This document shows, piece by piece, positions 1 through 8,807 of a stretch of DNA of 64,000 nt (positions are counted from its first letter, which is position 1; every line of letters starts with the position of its first letter). The notes below the pieces were generated by a model. That model was not told the origin of the DNA. It made no database searches and was given only the letters and a program-made list of their open reading frames with translations. The stretch comes from JAEUMD01 sp050250815 (GTDB lineage Bacteria > Pseudomonadota > Alphaproteobacteria > Rhizobiales > Hyphomicrobiaceae). The translations under genes and the position numbers were made by a program. The stretch covers positions 62,001 to 126,000 of the forward strand of contig JBFWNY010000002.1 in the NCBI GenBank assembly GCA_050250815.1, written 5' to 3'.

Positions 1-2363
1 TGATGGACACGATCCTCAATCTCGGCCTCAATGACATCACGGTGGCGGGGCTGGCGCGTCATGCGGGCGACGAGCGTTTCGCCTACGACAGCTATCGCCG
101 GTTCATCCAGATGTATTCGGACGTGGTTCTGGGTGTCGACCACGGCGTGTTCGAGGACATTCTGGAGAACTACAAGAACCTCAACGGGCTCACACTGGAT
201 ACTGAGCTGACCGCCGATCAGTGGCAGGAGATCGTCGCCGATTACAAGGAAGCCGTGGAAAGCGAGCTGGGTGAACCGTTCCCGCAGGATACGACTGCGC
301 AGTTGTGGGGCGCGATAGCGGCTGTTTTCGGCTCCTGGCGCAGCGCGCGCGCGCAGACTTACAGGCGCCTGCACGAGATTCCCGAGGACTGGGGTACCGC
401 GGTCAACGTCCAGGCGATGGTGTTCGGCAACATGGGTCTGACCTCGGCGACCGGGGTCGCCTTCACGCGTAACCCCTCCACGGGCGCCGCTGTGGTCTAC
501 GGCGAGTTTCTTGTGAATGCGCAAGGCGAGGACGTCGTGGCCGGCATCCGCACGCCGCAGCCTCTGACGGCGGCGGCGCGTGCCGAGGCCGGCGAGGAAC
601 TTCCCTCGCTCGAGGAACTGATGCCGGAGACGTACGCCGAGCTGCTGTCGGCATTCCGCAGGCTCGAGCAGCGTTACCGCGACATGCAGGACATCGAGTT
701 CACGGTCGAACGCGGGCGTCTCTTCATCCTGCAGACGCGCTCGGGCAAACGCACGCTGCAGGCGGCGCTCGCCATCGCCGTCGATCTGGCCAACGAAGGC
801 GTTATCTCGCGCGAGGAGGCGATCCTGCGCGTCGATCCGCATGCGCTCGACAATCTGCTGCATCCGACCATCGATCCCGGGGCCGAAAAGCATCTGCTGA
901 CGACCGGCCTGCCTGCATCGCCGGGAGCGGCGACCGGCGAGATCGTGTTCACCGCCGAAGATGCGGAGGAGGCGCGATCGCAGGGGCGCAACGTCATTCT
1001 CGTGCGCGTCGAGACGAGTCCGGAGGACATTCACGGCATGCACGCCGCCGCCGGAATCCTGACCGCGCGCGGCGGCATCACCAGCCACGCGGCGGTTGTC
1101 GCGCGAGGCATGGGCCGGCCGTGCGTGGCAGGCGCCGGCGCGCTGCGCATCGATGCCAAGGCCGGCCGAATGACGGTCGCCGGCGAGACGTTCGGGGCAG
1201 GCGCGGTCATCACGATCGACGGTGGCACGGGTGAAGTGCTCAAGGGGCGCGTGGCCATGCGCCAGCCCGAGCTTTCCGGCGCCTTCGGCGCGCTGATGGG
1301 CTGGGCCGATGAAGTACGCAGCCTCGGCGTGCGAGCCAACGCCGATACACCGCGCGACGCGGAGCAGGCGCGCCTGTTCGGCGCGGAAGGGATAGGGCTG
1401 TGCCGCACCGAGCACATGTTCTTCGACGAGCAGCGCATCCTGGCGATGCGGGAGATGATCCTTGCCGACGACACGGCAGCGCGGAAGGCCGCGCTCGCCA
1501 AGCTGCTGCCGATGCAGCGGGACGACTTCGCTCAGCTGTTCGAGATCATGGAGGGCGCGCCAGTCACCATCCGCCTGCTCGATCCGCCGCTGCACGAGTT
1601 CCTGCCGCACGAAGCACGTGAGCAGGCAGCGGTGGCCGAGGCGCTGGGCATCACGCCCGAGCGCGTCAAGGCCCGCGTGGGCGAGCTCTATGAAACCAAT
1701 CCCATGCTCGGCTTCCGCGGTTGCCGGCTGGGAGTCCGCTATCCCGAGATCACGGCGATGCAGGCGCGCGCCATCTTCGAGGCTGCGGTCGAAGCGGGCG
1801 GGCGGATCGGCCGCACGGTCGTGCCGGAGATCATGGTTCCGCTCGTGATCTACCGCCAGGAGTTCGACGTTCTCGCACAGGTGATCCGCGCCACTGCCGC
1901 CGACGTCGAGAAGGAGCGCGGCGTTCGCCTCGCCTACGAAATCGGGACGATGGTTGAACTTCCGCGCGCGGCCCTGCGCGCGGAAGAGATCGCCGCGGGC
2001 GAGGACGGCGCCGCCTTCTTCTCCTTCGGCACCAACGACCTAACGCAGACCGTTCTGGGGCTGAGCCGCGACGATGCGGCGCCCGTGCTGAGGGCCTATA
2101 CCGAGCACGGCATCATGTCGGTCGACCCGTTCGCCTCCATTGATCAGAACGGTGTCGGAGAACTCGTGCGGATCGGCACGGAGCGCGGTCGGGCCGTCAA
2201 GCCGCCCCTCAAGGTCGGCATCTGCGGCGAGCATGGCGGTGATCCGGCCTCGGTCTCATTCTTTCACGACGCCGGGTTGAGCTATGTGTCATGCTCGCCC
2301 TACCGCGTACCCATCGCCAGACTCGCCGCCGCGCATGCGGCACTTGGCAAGCGCGCGGTTTGA
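1..2363 (+). CDS. ppdK: Pyruvate, phosphate dikinase (5' end outside window)
   Basis: Interconverts pyruvate + ATP + Pi with phosphoenolpyruvate + AMP + PPi in the cytoplasm. The visible 786 residues begin inside the conserved MMDTILNLGLND motif, so roughly the first 100 residues of the ATP-grasp domain lie before the window (family length about 880-900). Seen in order: the rest of the nucleotide-binding domain, the swivelling phosphohistidine domain with TARGGITSHAAVVARGMG (catalytic His about residue 362 of the visible part), and the PEP/pyruvate TIM-barrel with LLDPPLHEFLPH, FFSFGTNDLTQ and the catalytic-cysteine motif GICGEHGGDP near the C-terminus. All key motifs are intact. The gene ends about 90 bases before trkH. 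PEP synthase is unlikely because the motif order and spacing are those of PPDK. Confidence 0.97.
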   Translation, partial: MDTILNLGLNDITVAGLARHAGDERFAYDSYRRFIQMYSDVVLGVDHGVFEDILENYKNLNGLTLDTELTADQWQEIVADYKEAVESELGEPFPQDTTAQLWGAIAAVFGSWRSARAQTYRRLHEIPEDWGTAVNVQAMVFGNMGLTSATGVAFTRNPSTGAAVVYGEFLVNAQGEDVVAGIRTPQPLTAAARAEAGEELPSLEELMPETYAELLSAFRRLEQRYRDMQDIEFTVERGRLFILQTRSGKRTLQAALAIAVDLANEGVISREEAILRVDPHALDNLLHPTIDPGAEKHLLTTGLPASPGAATGEIVFTAEDAEEARSQGRNVILVRVETSPEDIHGMHAAAGILTARGGITSHAAVVARGMGRPCVAGAGALRIDAKAGRMTVAGETFGAGAVITIDGGTGEVLKGRVAMRQPELSGAFGALMGWADEVRSLGVRANADTPRDAEQARLFGAEGIGLCRTEHMFFDEQRILAMREMILADDTAARKAALAKLLPMQRDDFAQLFEIMEGAPVTIRLLDPPLHEFLPHEAREQAAVAEALGITPERVKARVGELYETNPMLGFRGCRLGVRYPEITAMQARAIFEAAVEAGGRIGRTVVPEIMVPLVIYRQEFDVLAQVIRATAADVEKERGVRLAYEIGTMVELPRAALRAEEIAAGEDGAAFFSFGTNDLTQTVLGLSRDDAAPVLRAYTEHGIMSVDPFASIDQNGVGELVRIGTERGRAVKPPLKVGICGEHGGDPASVSFFHDAGLSYVSCSPYRVPIARLAAAHAALGKRAV

Positions 2364-2456
2364 TCGCGTGGTGCGGCTGGCGGCATATACGAGAACCAGG
2401 GCTTCAAGGGCTGTCATTTCAGCTTGCTGCCTCCTGCGCGCGACGGGAGGATGGCT

Positions 2457-3902
2457 GTGATCGCCGTGCGCCCCATCATTTTCGTCGTCGGGCTGATGCT
2501 GTGCGCCATGGCCGCCGCAATGGTGCTGCCCGCAATCGTCGATCTGGCCGATGGCCACGATGACTGGAAGGTGTTCTTCGCCTCCTGCGTCTTCACGTTC
2601 TTCATTGGCGGCCTGATGGTGGTCGCGGCCTACGATGATCGCCCCGTCGATATGGGAATCAGGTCGGGCTTCCTGCTCACGACCGTGAGTTGGGTAGCGG
2701 TGACGGCCGTGGCCGCCATTCCCTTCGCGGGGCTGGGTCTGGGTTATACCGACGCCTTCTTCGAAGCGATGTCGGGCATCACGACCACGGGGGCGACGGT
2801 GCTTGTCGGTCTCGACAAGCTGCCGCGCGGCATCCTGCTGTGGCGCGCTGTTCTTCAGGGTCTGGGCGGGCTCGGCATCATCGTCATGGCCATCATCATG
2901 CTGCCGTTTCTGCGCGTCGGCGGCATGCAGCTGTTCCAGACGGAGAACTCGGATCGCTCGGAGAAGGTGCTGCCGCGTGCGCTCGAACTCACCATGGCGA
3001 TCGCGGGCATCTATGTGGTGTTCATCATCCTTTGCGCGATCGTCTACGCCCTGCTCGGCATGACGCCGTTCGACGCGGTGTGCCATGCACTGACGACGGT
3101 GGCCACGGCGGGATTCTCGACGCACGACGAGAGCTTCGGCTTCTTCCGCTCGCCGGCCCTGGAGTGGGCCTGCATCGTCTTCATGATTCTCGGTGCCCTG
3201 CCGTTCGTCGTGTTCATCAAGATGTTGAGGGGCGACCGTGGCGCAGTGTGGCGCGATGCGCAGGTGCAGGGCTTCCTCAGCTTCATCGTCATTATCTCGC
3301 TCACGCTCACGCTTTGGCTGGTAGTCACGCGCGATACTCCGATCGATCATGCCGTCAGGACAGCGTCGTTTTCGGTCGTCTCTGTGGTCACGACGACCGG
3401 TTTCGCGATCGAGGACTACTCGGCGTGGGGCACGTTCGCGGTCGGCCTGTTCTTCCTGCTCAAATTCGTGGGCGGCTGCTCCGGCTCGACGACTGGCGGC
3501 ATCAAGATCTACCGGTTGCAGGTCGCCGGCATGCTGACGCGCAGCCACTTCCTGCATCTCATCAGTCCGAACCGCGTGGTCACGCTGATGTACAATGGCC
3601 GCCGCCTGCCGGACGACGTACCGTTCTCGGTCGTCGCGTTCCTCGCCATCTACATGACGACGGTCGGCATCTTCACTGTCGTGCTGGCCGCGATGGACCT
3701 CGACATCGTCACGGCTCTCACCGCTGCGACGCAGGCTGTCGGCAATGTCGGCCCTGGGCTGGGCGACAAGATCGGACCGTCGGGCAACTATTCGACGCTG
3801 CCCGCGGGTGCCAAGTGGGTGCTGTCGTTCGCAATGCTGCTGGGGCGGCTCGAGCTGTTCACGGTGCTGGTGCTGTTCCGTCGCGAGTTCTGGCGCACAT
3901 GA
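2457..3902 (+). CDS. trkH: TrkH-family potassium uptake channel subunit
   Basis: Integral membrane K+-translocating subunit of a Trk/Ktr system. About 481 residues with many hydrophobic segments and the four half-pore repeats of the family, each with its filter glycine: SGITTTGAT, TTVATAGFS, VVTTTGFAIEDY and QAVGNVGPG. The GTG at 2457 lies six bases after a GGGAGG ribosome site. The in-frame ATG at 2451 abuts that site and a TTG at 2424 lies further up, so the exact start is uncertain. No trkA (the NAD-binding gating subunit) is adjacent, so the partner must be encoded elsewhere. Confidence 0.93.
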   Translation: MIAVRPIIFVVGLMLCAMAAAMVLPAIVDLADGHDDWKVFFASCVFTFFIGGLMVVAAYDDRPVDMGIRSGFLLTTVSWVAVTAVAAIPFAGLGLGYTDAFFEAMSGITTTGATVLVGLDKLPRGILLWRAVLQGLGGLGIIVMAIIMLPFLRVGGMQLFQTENSDRSEKVLPRALELTMAIAGIYVVFIILCAIVYALLGMTPFDAVCHALTTVATAGFSTHDESFGFFRSPALEWACIVFMILGALPFVVFIKMLRGDRGAVWRDAQVQGFLSFIVIISLTLTLWLVVTRDTPIDHAVRTASFSVVSVVTTTGFAIEDYSAWGTFAVGLFFLLKFVGGCSGSTTGGIKIYRLQVAGMLTRSHFLHLISPNRVVTLMYNGRRLPDDVPFSVVAFLAIYMTTVGIFTVVLAAMDLDIVTALTAATQAVGNVGPGLGDKIGPSGNYSTLPAGAKWVLSFAMLLGRLELFTVLVLFRREFWRT

Positions 3903-3939
3903 GCGCCACGTGGGTACGCTGACGGCGCAACGCGCCCGG

Positions 3940-5178
3940 TCAGTCGCCGGGCCGCCAGCCATAGACCCAGTCGTAGCGCCGCATGAAAAGGCCAGGCGGT
4001 ACGGTCGCCAGCGTCGCATCCCGCAGGCGCGCGGCGATGCCGTCGAGGTGGTAGGCGCGCCCGTTCTGCGCGGCCGCCGCGACCACGCGCCTGCCGCGCG
4101 TACAACGTGCCAGCGAGTAGGTGGAGAACGCCGCGCGGCAGTCGCCGTCCTCATTTGCAACGAGGCGCGCGATGACTGCGGCGTCCTCGAGAGCCAGTAC
4201 CGCGCCCTGCGCCAGAAACGGCAGCGTCGGGTGCGCCGCATCGCCCAATAGCGCGATGCGGCCAGCATGCCAGAAGGGCGGCGGCTTCAACGTATAGAGC
4301 GCCCACTTCTTCCACTGCTTGGGAACAGCCAGCAACTGCCGTGCTTCCGAAGCAAGAGCGCTCGCGACCTCGTCGATCCAGCCCTGCGGTACGATCGTGC
4401 TCCAGTCATCGCTTGCAGTGTCGTCCTTGCGCACGAATACGACAGCCGTCTGCCGGCCTCCGCGCACCGGGTAGTGCACGACGTGGGCCCGCGGCGCGAG
4501 CCAGAGGCCGACGGCGTTCTCTCGAAGAGGCTCGGGCACGTAGTCCGCATCGATGACGGCGCGGGCCGCGCTGCGGCCGGCAAATGCAAGTGGAGGGACG
4601 TCGAACACCTCGTCGCGCAGTCGGGATCGCAATCCGTCGGCCACGATCAACCCTGCGCCCATCGTAGGCTGGCCAGCGGTTGCGGCTCGGGTTTCGACCG
4701 ATACGCCATCGTTGGTCTCGGTGACGCCGATGATTTCGCTGTCCATCAGGAGGGAGATCGACGGCTCCGCGCGGACGGCGGCGAGCAGCGCCCCGTGCAG
4801 GTCCTGGCGGTGCAGAACCCAATACGGTGCGCCGTGGCGCTCTGCGATCCAAGCTCCCAGCGGCAGGCGTGCCAAGGTCGCGCCGCTGACGCCATTGCGC
4901 ACGTGGATCGCATCGGGCTTGCCGGCGAGCATGTCCAGACGCTCGAGAAGCCCCAGGCTGCGCAGAATTCGCGTGCCGTTGGGGCCGATCTGGATCCCCG
5001 CGCCTTCCGGCTCAAAGACCGCGCGGCGCTCATGGACGTGGACTGCGAAGCCACGGCGCGCCAAGGAGAGTGCGCAGGCAAGTCCGCCAATACCGGCACC
5101 TGCGATCAGGACCGGCAGGCGCGAGCGTGAGACGGCCGTGTCGGTGGCCTTTCGGACCGCTGGAGATACTAGGCTCAT
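3940..5178 (-). CDS. FAD-dependent monooxygenase (salicylate hydroxylase-like)
   Basis: Class A flavoprotein hydroxylase of about 412 residues, predicted to hydroxylate an aromatic or related substrate with NAD(P)H and O2. The N-terminal dinucleotide fold reads LIAGAGIGGLACALSLARRG. The second FAD motif GDAAHPTLPFLAQGA lies near residue 300, followed by a helical C-terminus. The start at 5178 (MSLVSPAV) puts the GxGxxG motif about 28 residues in, as usual; its ribosome site is weak. The substrate cannot be told: no ring-cleavage or other catabolic genes are adjacent. It runs convergent to trkH, 37 bases from that gene's stop, and lies downstream of the CHCC zinc protein on the same strand. 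Confidence 0.85.
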   Translation of the reverse strand: MSLVSPAVRKATDTAVSRSRLPVLIAGAGIGGLACALSLARRGFAVHVHERRAVFEPEGAGIQIGPNGTRILRSLGLLERLDMLAGKPDAIHVRNGVSGATLARLPLGAWIAERHGAPYWVLHRQDLHGALLAAVRAEPSISLLMDSEIIGVTETNDGVSVETRAATAGQPTMGAGLIVADGLRSRLRDEVFDVPPLAFAGRSAARAVIDADYVPEPLRENAVGLWLAPRAHVVHYPVRGGRQTAVVFVRKDDTASDDWSTIVPQGWIDEVASALASEARQLLAVPKQWKKWALYTLKPPPFWHAGRIALLGDAAHPTLPFLAQGAVLALEDAAVIARLVANEDGDCRAAFSTYSLARCTRGRRVVAAAAQNGRAYHLDGIAARLRDATLATVPPGLFMRRYDWVYGWRPGD

Positions 5179-5231
5179 GGACGACCCAGCTTCGCGTGCC
5201 CGATCCGGGACGGACAGGGCCGGCGGCGAGC

Positions 5232-5489
5232 CTAGCCTTCGACGGGTTCGGCCGCCATATCGACGACGCAGCCGGCCGGATCGCTTTCGCCGGCCGCAAG
5301 CCGGGGATCGTGCACGAACAGCGTCGAGCAGTAGGGGCACAGGATCTGCGCGTCGGAGCCCATGTCGAGGAAGACGTGCGGATGGTCGAATGGGCTTCGC
5401 GCGCCCATGCACTGGAATTCCTTGACGCCGATGAAGATCTTCTCCGCGCCCTTGTCGTTGGCAAGATGCGGAACCGTCGATGCGGCCAT
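5232..5489 (-). CDS. CHCC zinc-finger protein (NDUFS6-like)
   Basis: An 85-residue protein with the zf-CHCC pattern: Cys in EFQCMG, His in FDHPHVF, then CPYC, followed by LFVHDP. In alphaproteobacteria and mitochondria (NDUFS6) this small domain is an accessory zinc subunit of respiratory complex I; that role is inferred from family knowledge, since no nuo gene is in the window. The ATG at 5489 has a GAGG ribosome site eight bases upstream. Its stop is 53 bases before the start of the FAD monooxygenase, so the two may share a transcript. It is divergent from the hydrolase that starts near 5637. Confidence 0.85.
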   Translation of the reverse strand: MAASTVPHLANDKGAEKIFIGVKEFQCMGARSPFDHPHVFLDMGSDAQILCPYCSTLFVHDPRLAAGESDPAGCVVDMAAEPVEG

Positions 5490-5636
5490 GTCGCGTGCCT
5501 CGCATTTGCGCCTGCCGGCGCGATTGCCCGGACCATAGCTCCGTGCTGCCGATAATGGTAGGGGATGCCTCTGGTTACTTCGTCTCAAGGCGGTGCTGCC
5601 GGCCGACGAGCAGACGCGGACGGGAGTGCATCGCGC

Positions 5637-6404
5637 GTGCAGACATTCAATTCGGATGGCGTGGAGGTCGCCTTCATCGACGAGGGCGAGGGGCCGGTCG
5701 TTCTGCTCATCCACGGCTTTGCCTCGAACGTGCAGACCAACTGGGTGACGCCGGGCTGGGTAGGCTTTCTCAAAGGCAAGGGATACCGGGTCGTTGCATT
5801 CGACAACCGGGGGCATGGCCGCAGTGGGAAGCCCTACGGGCTCGACGATTATGGTGTCGAGCTGATGGCGGAGGATGCGCGCCGTCTGCTCGATCATCTC
5901 AGCGTCGATGAGGCCCACGTAATGGGCTACTCGATGGGTGCGCGTATCACCGCTTTCCTGGCGCTCACACACCCTGTCCGGGTGCGCAGCGCCGTGCTCG
6001 CGGGGCTCGGCATCAACATGGTGCGGCCGATGGCGGGCACTGGCCCGATAGCGGCGGCGCTCGAGGCGCCCTCCATCGACGACGTGACCAGCGAGACGGC
6101 GCGGACGTTCAGGGCGTTCGCCGAACAGACCAACTCCGATCTGAAGGCGCTGGCCGCATGCATCCGCTCGTCGCGTGCGCCGATCTCGCGGGAGGACGTG
6201 GCGCGCTTGTCTTGCCCCGTACTGGTCGCGGTTGGAGAGCATGACGTTATCGGTGGCAGCGCCGAAGCGCTCGCCGCGCTCATTCCCAACGCTCGGGCGC
6301 TGGTGATCCCCGGTCGCGACCATATGAAAGCGGTTGGCGACCGCGTTTACAAGGAAGGCGTCGCGGCGTTTCTCGCGGAGGTGGACGGAAGGTCCCGACC
6401 CTAA
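5637..6404 (+). CDS. Alpha/beta hydrolase
   Basis: Cytoplasmic alpha/beta-fold hydrolase of about 255 residues. The oxyanion-hole motif LLIHGFASN, the nucleophile elbow GYSMGA (Ser), an acid residue in VGEHD and the catalytic His in GRDHMK form a complete triad. Relatives in Rhizobiales begin at FNSDGVEVAF, which favours the GTG at 5637 with GGGAG nine bases upstream. An in-frame ATG at 5565 would add 24 low-complexity residues, and its AGGGG lies directly against the start codon. Substrate unknown. No gene follows for about 900 bases. Confidence 0.88.
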   Translation: MQTFNSDGVEVAFIDEGEGPVVLLIHGFASNVQTNWVTPGWVGFLKGKGYRVVAFDNRGHGRSGKPYGLDDYGVELMAEDARRLLDHLSVDEAHVMGYSMGARITAFLALTHPVRVRSAVLAGLGINMVRPMAGTGPIAAALEAPSIDDVTSETARTFRAFAEQTNSDLKALAACIRSSRAPISREDVARLSCPVLVAVGEHDVIGGSAEALAALIPNARALVIPGRDHMKAVGDRVYKEGVAAFLAEVDGRSRP

Positions 6405-7102
6405 GCTGGCTGCTCAGCGCGTGAGGCTGGCCGTTCGGCGTGATCGAGGGATTCCAGAAAAGCTAACGGCCCTGACAAACCAGAGTACGGTTTGCAAACT
6501 TCAAAGCGCGGGGGCTTCAGCAAACCATCTCCGGCGAACGTCAAGGGCCGCCAGCAACTTCATGACGCAGTTAGCGTCTGGACTCACGACAACTCGTACA
6601 AGAGGGCCTCGAAAGACCCTACACGCCATCACACAACGCCGACCCAACTGACACAACGCACGGCGACTAACACTCTGACGATACGCAAACTTGCAACTCG
6701 GCTACGGGACGCACGCAACAAACGGGTGACACGCCAAACCGCCGACGGTGGCGACTGTGCCAGGACAGTCCCGAGGGGGGGTGGGGGGGAAGGACTTTGG
6801 TCCTTCGGCACCGCGCCGCCGACCTCGACGAATTCCGACTGACTCTAACCAGACGCAGACGCTACGAACGAAACGCTAGCCACTAAACTCTGCCCACTGC
6901 GCTATTGGCTACCACCCAGCTCCGTAATTCATTGACCGGCCGACTGGAACCACTAACGCCTTACATGCAACTCAACCTAGCAGACATTCCGGCACGAGTC
7001 CCCGGGTTTCCGGCCACGGACGAAGACTGTCTGTGGATATCGCGATTATGACACTTGCTTAACGGGCTGGTGTGCCGACCCCCACCCCAAGCTTGCCCTA
7101 AC
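6405..7102 (+). other. Long gene-free region of unusual composition
   Basis: No convincing gene is visible on either strand: the open frames here lack ribosome sites and coding-like amino-acid use. The plus strand is rich in A and C and visibly poorer in G+C than the flanks. It holds the 10-bp palindrome GTTTGCAAAC (6490-6499), whose left half also pairs with CAAACC at 6476 as a hairpin; a G7-T-G7 tract (6775-6789) followed at once by the hairpin AAGGAC-TTTG-GTCCTT (6790-6805); three GANTC sites; and at the end a terminator-like hairpin. It could be a decayed gene, a long 3' untranslated region of the hydrolase, or an RNA gene. Confidence 0.5.
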
Positions 7103-7126
7103 ACTGGCCAGAAACGGCCGGTTTTT
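7103..7126 (+). terminator. Rho-independent terminator
   Basis: A 7-bp stem, ACTGGCC / GGCCGGT (one G-U pair), closes a 6-base loop and is followed by TTTT. The nearest plus-strand gene ends 700 bases upstream, so the transcript that stops here is unexplained. Confidence 0.6.
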
Positions 7127-7319
7127 CGCGCAATGGTGCGTATCAGTGCTGGGGAGCAGACAGTGGAACCCCGGACGTCGTTGCCGCGCGGCAACGTCCT
7201 TGGCGCCATTGCGACGGCGTGAGGCAGCGGCGCGACAGCCTCATCCACACCCGCTGGATCGGGTCCCGAGCGGCCCTCCTTTACCTGTCCTTAGGGTAAA
7301 GACGCGGATATTGCCGGTC

Positions 7320-8000
7320 ATGAGTATGCTGCGTATCGCGTCTGTCGTGCCTGCTGTTCTGCTGCTCGCCGCGCTGCCCGGCTGCGGCGGCCAGTCGTCG
7401 TCGCCGGCATTCGTGGCCAAGCAAGAGCCGTGGCGTGCCGTGGACGAACGCCAGTGCCTCGCCTCCGGAACCGTGAGGCAGAGCCGCTTCATTCACACGC
7501 GCGCATCCCTTGGCGGTCCGAGCGCCTGTGGCGCCGAGCAGCCCTTCGAGATGTCTGCGGCACTTGGGGGGCGCATTTCGCTGCGCCCCGCCGCCGTCCT
7601 GCGCTGTCCGATGATCCCGGCTGTTGACCGGTGGGTGGCGGGTGTCGTGGTGCCCGCGGCCCGCACCCACTTCGGCGCCGAAGTGGTGGAGCTGAAGGTC
7701 GCCGCGTCCTACGGCTGCCGTCCGATCAATCATCAGTGGGGCGCCAAGCTCTCCGAGCATGGCCTCGCCAATGCGATCGACATCTCCGAGTTCCGCTTTG
7801 CCGACGGCCGCGTCGTGTCGGTGAAGTCGGGTTGGTGGGGCGGACAGGGCGAACGCGCCTTCCTGCGCGATGTGCACCGCGGTGCATGCGACACGTTCTC
7901 GACGGTGCTTGGTCCGCTCGCCGACCGCCACCATCGCGACCATTTCCATATGGATCTCGCGCGCCACGGGCGCGACGGCACCTATCGCGTCTGCCGCTGA
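7320..8000 (+). CDS. Extensin-like C-terminal domain lipoprotein (LAS metallopeptidase-like)
   Basis: A 226-residue exported protein. The start at 7320 gives a short signal peptide ending in the lipobox LAALPGC, so a lipid anchor is likely. The rest matches the extensin-like C-terminal family of alphaproteobacteria. It carries the metal-site signature of LAS peptidases (VanY/MepA type): SEH...A.D (Ser145, His147, Asp154) and DHFH (His208, His210). In the canonical SxHxxGxAxD the Gly is replaced by Ala. A role in trimming cell-wall peptides is inferred, not shown. Conserved cysteines (YGCRP, GACDTF, YRVCR) suggest disulfides in the periplasm. Confidence 0.85.
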   Translation: MSMLRIASVVPAVLLLAALPGCGGQSSSPAFVAKQEPWRAVDERQCLASGTVRQSRFIHTRASLGGPSACGAEQPFEMSAALGGRISLRPAAVLRCPMIPAVDRWVAGVVVPAARTHFGAEVVELKVAASYGCRPINHQWGAKLSEHGLANAIDISEFRFADGRVVSVKSGWWGGQGERAFLRDVHRGACDTFSTVLGPLADRHHRDHFHMDLARHGRDGTYRVCR

Positions 8001-8026
8001 GCGGGAAGTCGCCTGGCTGCCAGCCG

Positions 8027-8611
8027 CTACTGCACGACCTTCTTGACCGTGAAGGCGCCGCGCATGTCGCCGGCCGAGAACCCCGTCGCCTGGTCGGCGG
8101 GATAAAGTTCCTTGATCTTGGCGGCGACTTCCGGCTTCAGCTCCGAGCCATGGCAGGCAAGGCACGGGCTGCCCGCTGTCATGATCGGCTTCAAGTAGCG
8201 GAACACCTTCTTGCCGCCCTCGTCGACGGTCTCGGCATGCTCGAGCTTCATGGCGTCGGCGCCGCCCTTGATCTTGGCGACGAAGTCTTCCATCACGCGC
8301 CGCTCGAAGGCATCGGGCGCATTGCCGGGGTTGCGCACCTTGAGCGCGGTGCGGCCGACGTCCATGCTGCTGGCATCGGAGCGATCCTTCTCGATCTTGG
8401 GTGCCTCGACGTTGCAGACGGAAAGGGCCGCCACCGGCCCGCCGTCCTTCATCGCCGCTTGAAGTTTTTCCTTCAGCGTGCCGCCCAGCCCCTTGATCGC
8501 CTCACGCGCTGTGGCCGTGAGCTGCGCGTCGGCTGCGGCCGAGGCGTCCTGCGCCAGGGCTGGCGTTGCGGCGAGCATGACGGCGGCGAATGGGATGACG
8601 AGATTGCGCAT
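8027..8611 (-). CDS. DUF3365 (Tll0287-like) haem-binding periplasmic protein
   Basis: A 194-residue protein with a clean signal peptide (cleavage after ATPALA) and one c-type haem motif, CLACH (Cys150, Cys153, His154), near the C-terminus. The fold region between is that of DUF3365/Tll0287-like proteins, often seen as sensor or small redox modules. It is therefore a likely periplasmic monohaem cytochrome. The ATG at 8611 has AAGAGG six bases upstream and a promoter-like pair further up. It is convergent with the extensin-like gene (26 bases apart). The redox partner is unknown. Confidence 0.87.
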   Translation of the reverse strand: MRNLVIPFAAVMLAATPALAQDASAAADAQLTATAREAIKGLGGTLKEKLQAAMKDGGPVAALSVCNVEAPKIEKDRSDASSMDVGRTALKVRNPGNAPDAFERRVMEDFVAKIKGGADAMKLEHAETVDEGGKKVFRYLKPIMTAGSPCLACHGSELKPEVAAKIKELYPADQATGFSAGDMRGAFTVKKVVQ

Positions 8612-8650
8612 GTACGGCCTCTTGACGTGTTCGATTGGTCGAGTGGTTCG

Positions 8651-8678
8651 ATTGTAGACGGAACGACTCCGGCGGCAA
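8651..8678 (-). promoter_or_regulatory. Predicted sigma70-type promoter for the DUF3365 gene
   Basis: Read on the minus strand: TTGCCG, 16 bases, TACAAT (five of six at -10), about 40 bases before the ATG at 8611. Confidence 0.5.
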
Positions 8679-8807
8679 GCTGGCGCCGGATCAGGATGGA
8701 TCGCGGTGGATGGCTACGCTACCCGTCATGCCGCTGAGTAGCTCGAGGTGCAAGCCGCCGTCCGTGACCGGCGTCACGCCGATACTGTGGCTCGGCAACG
8801 AGGCTTC

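Noticed and set aside
6492..6842. A 116-codon frame in the gene-free block
   Set aside because: No ribosome site; amino-acid make-up is random-like and it ends after the G tract.
7032..7040. TGTGGATAT, one mismatch from a DnaA box, as a sign of a replication origin
   Set aside because: Only one box, no AT-rich unwinding region and none of the genes usually found at alphaproteobacterial origins.
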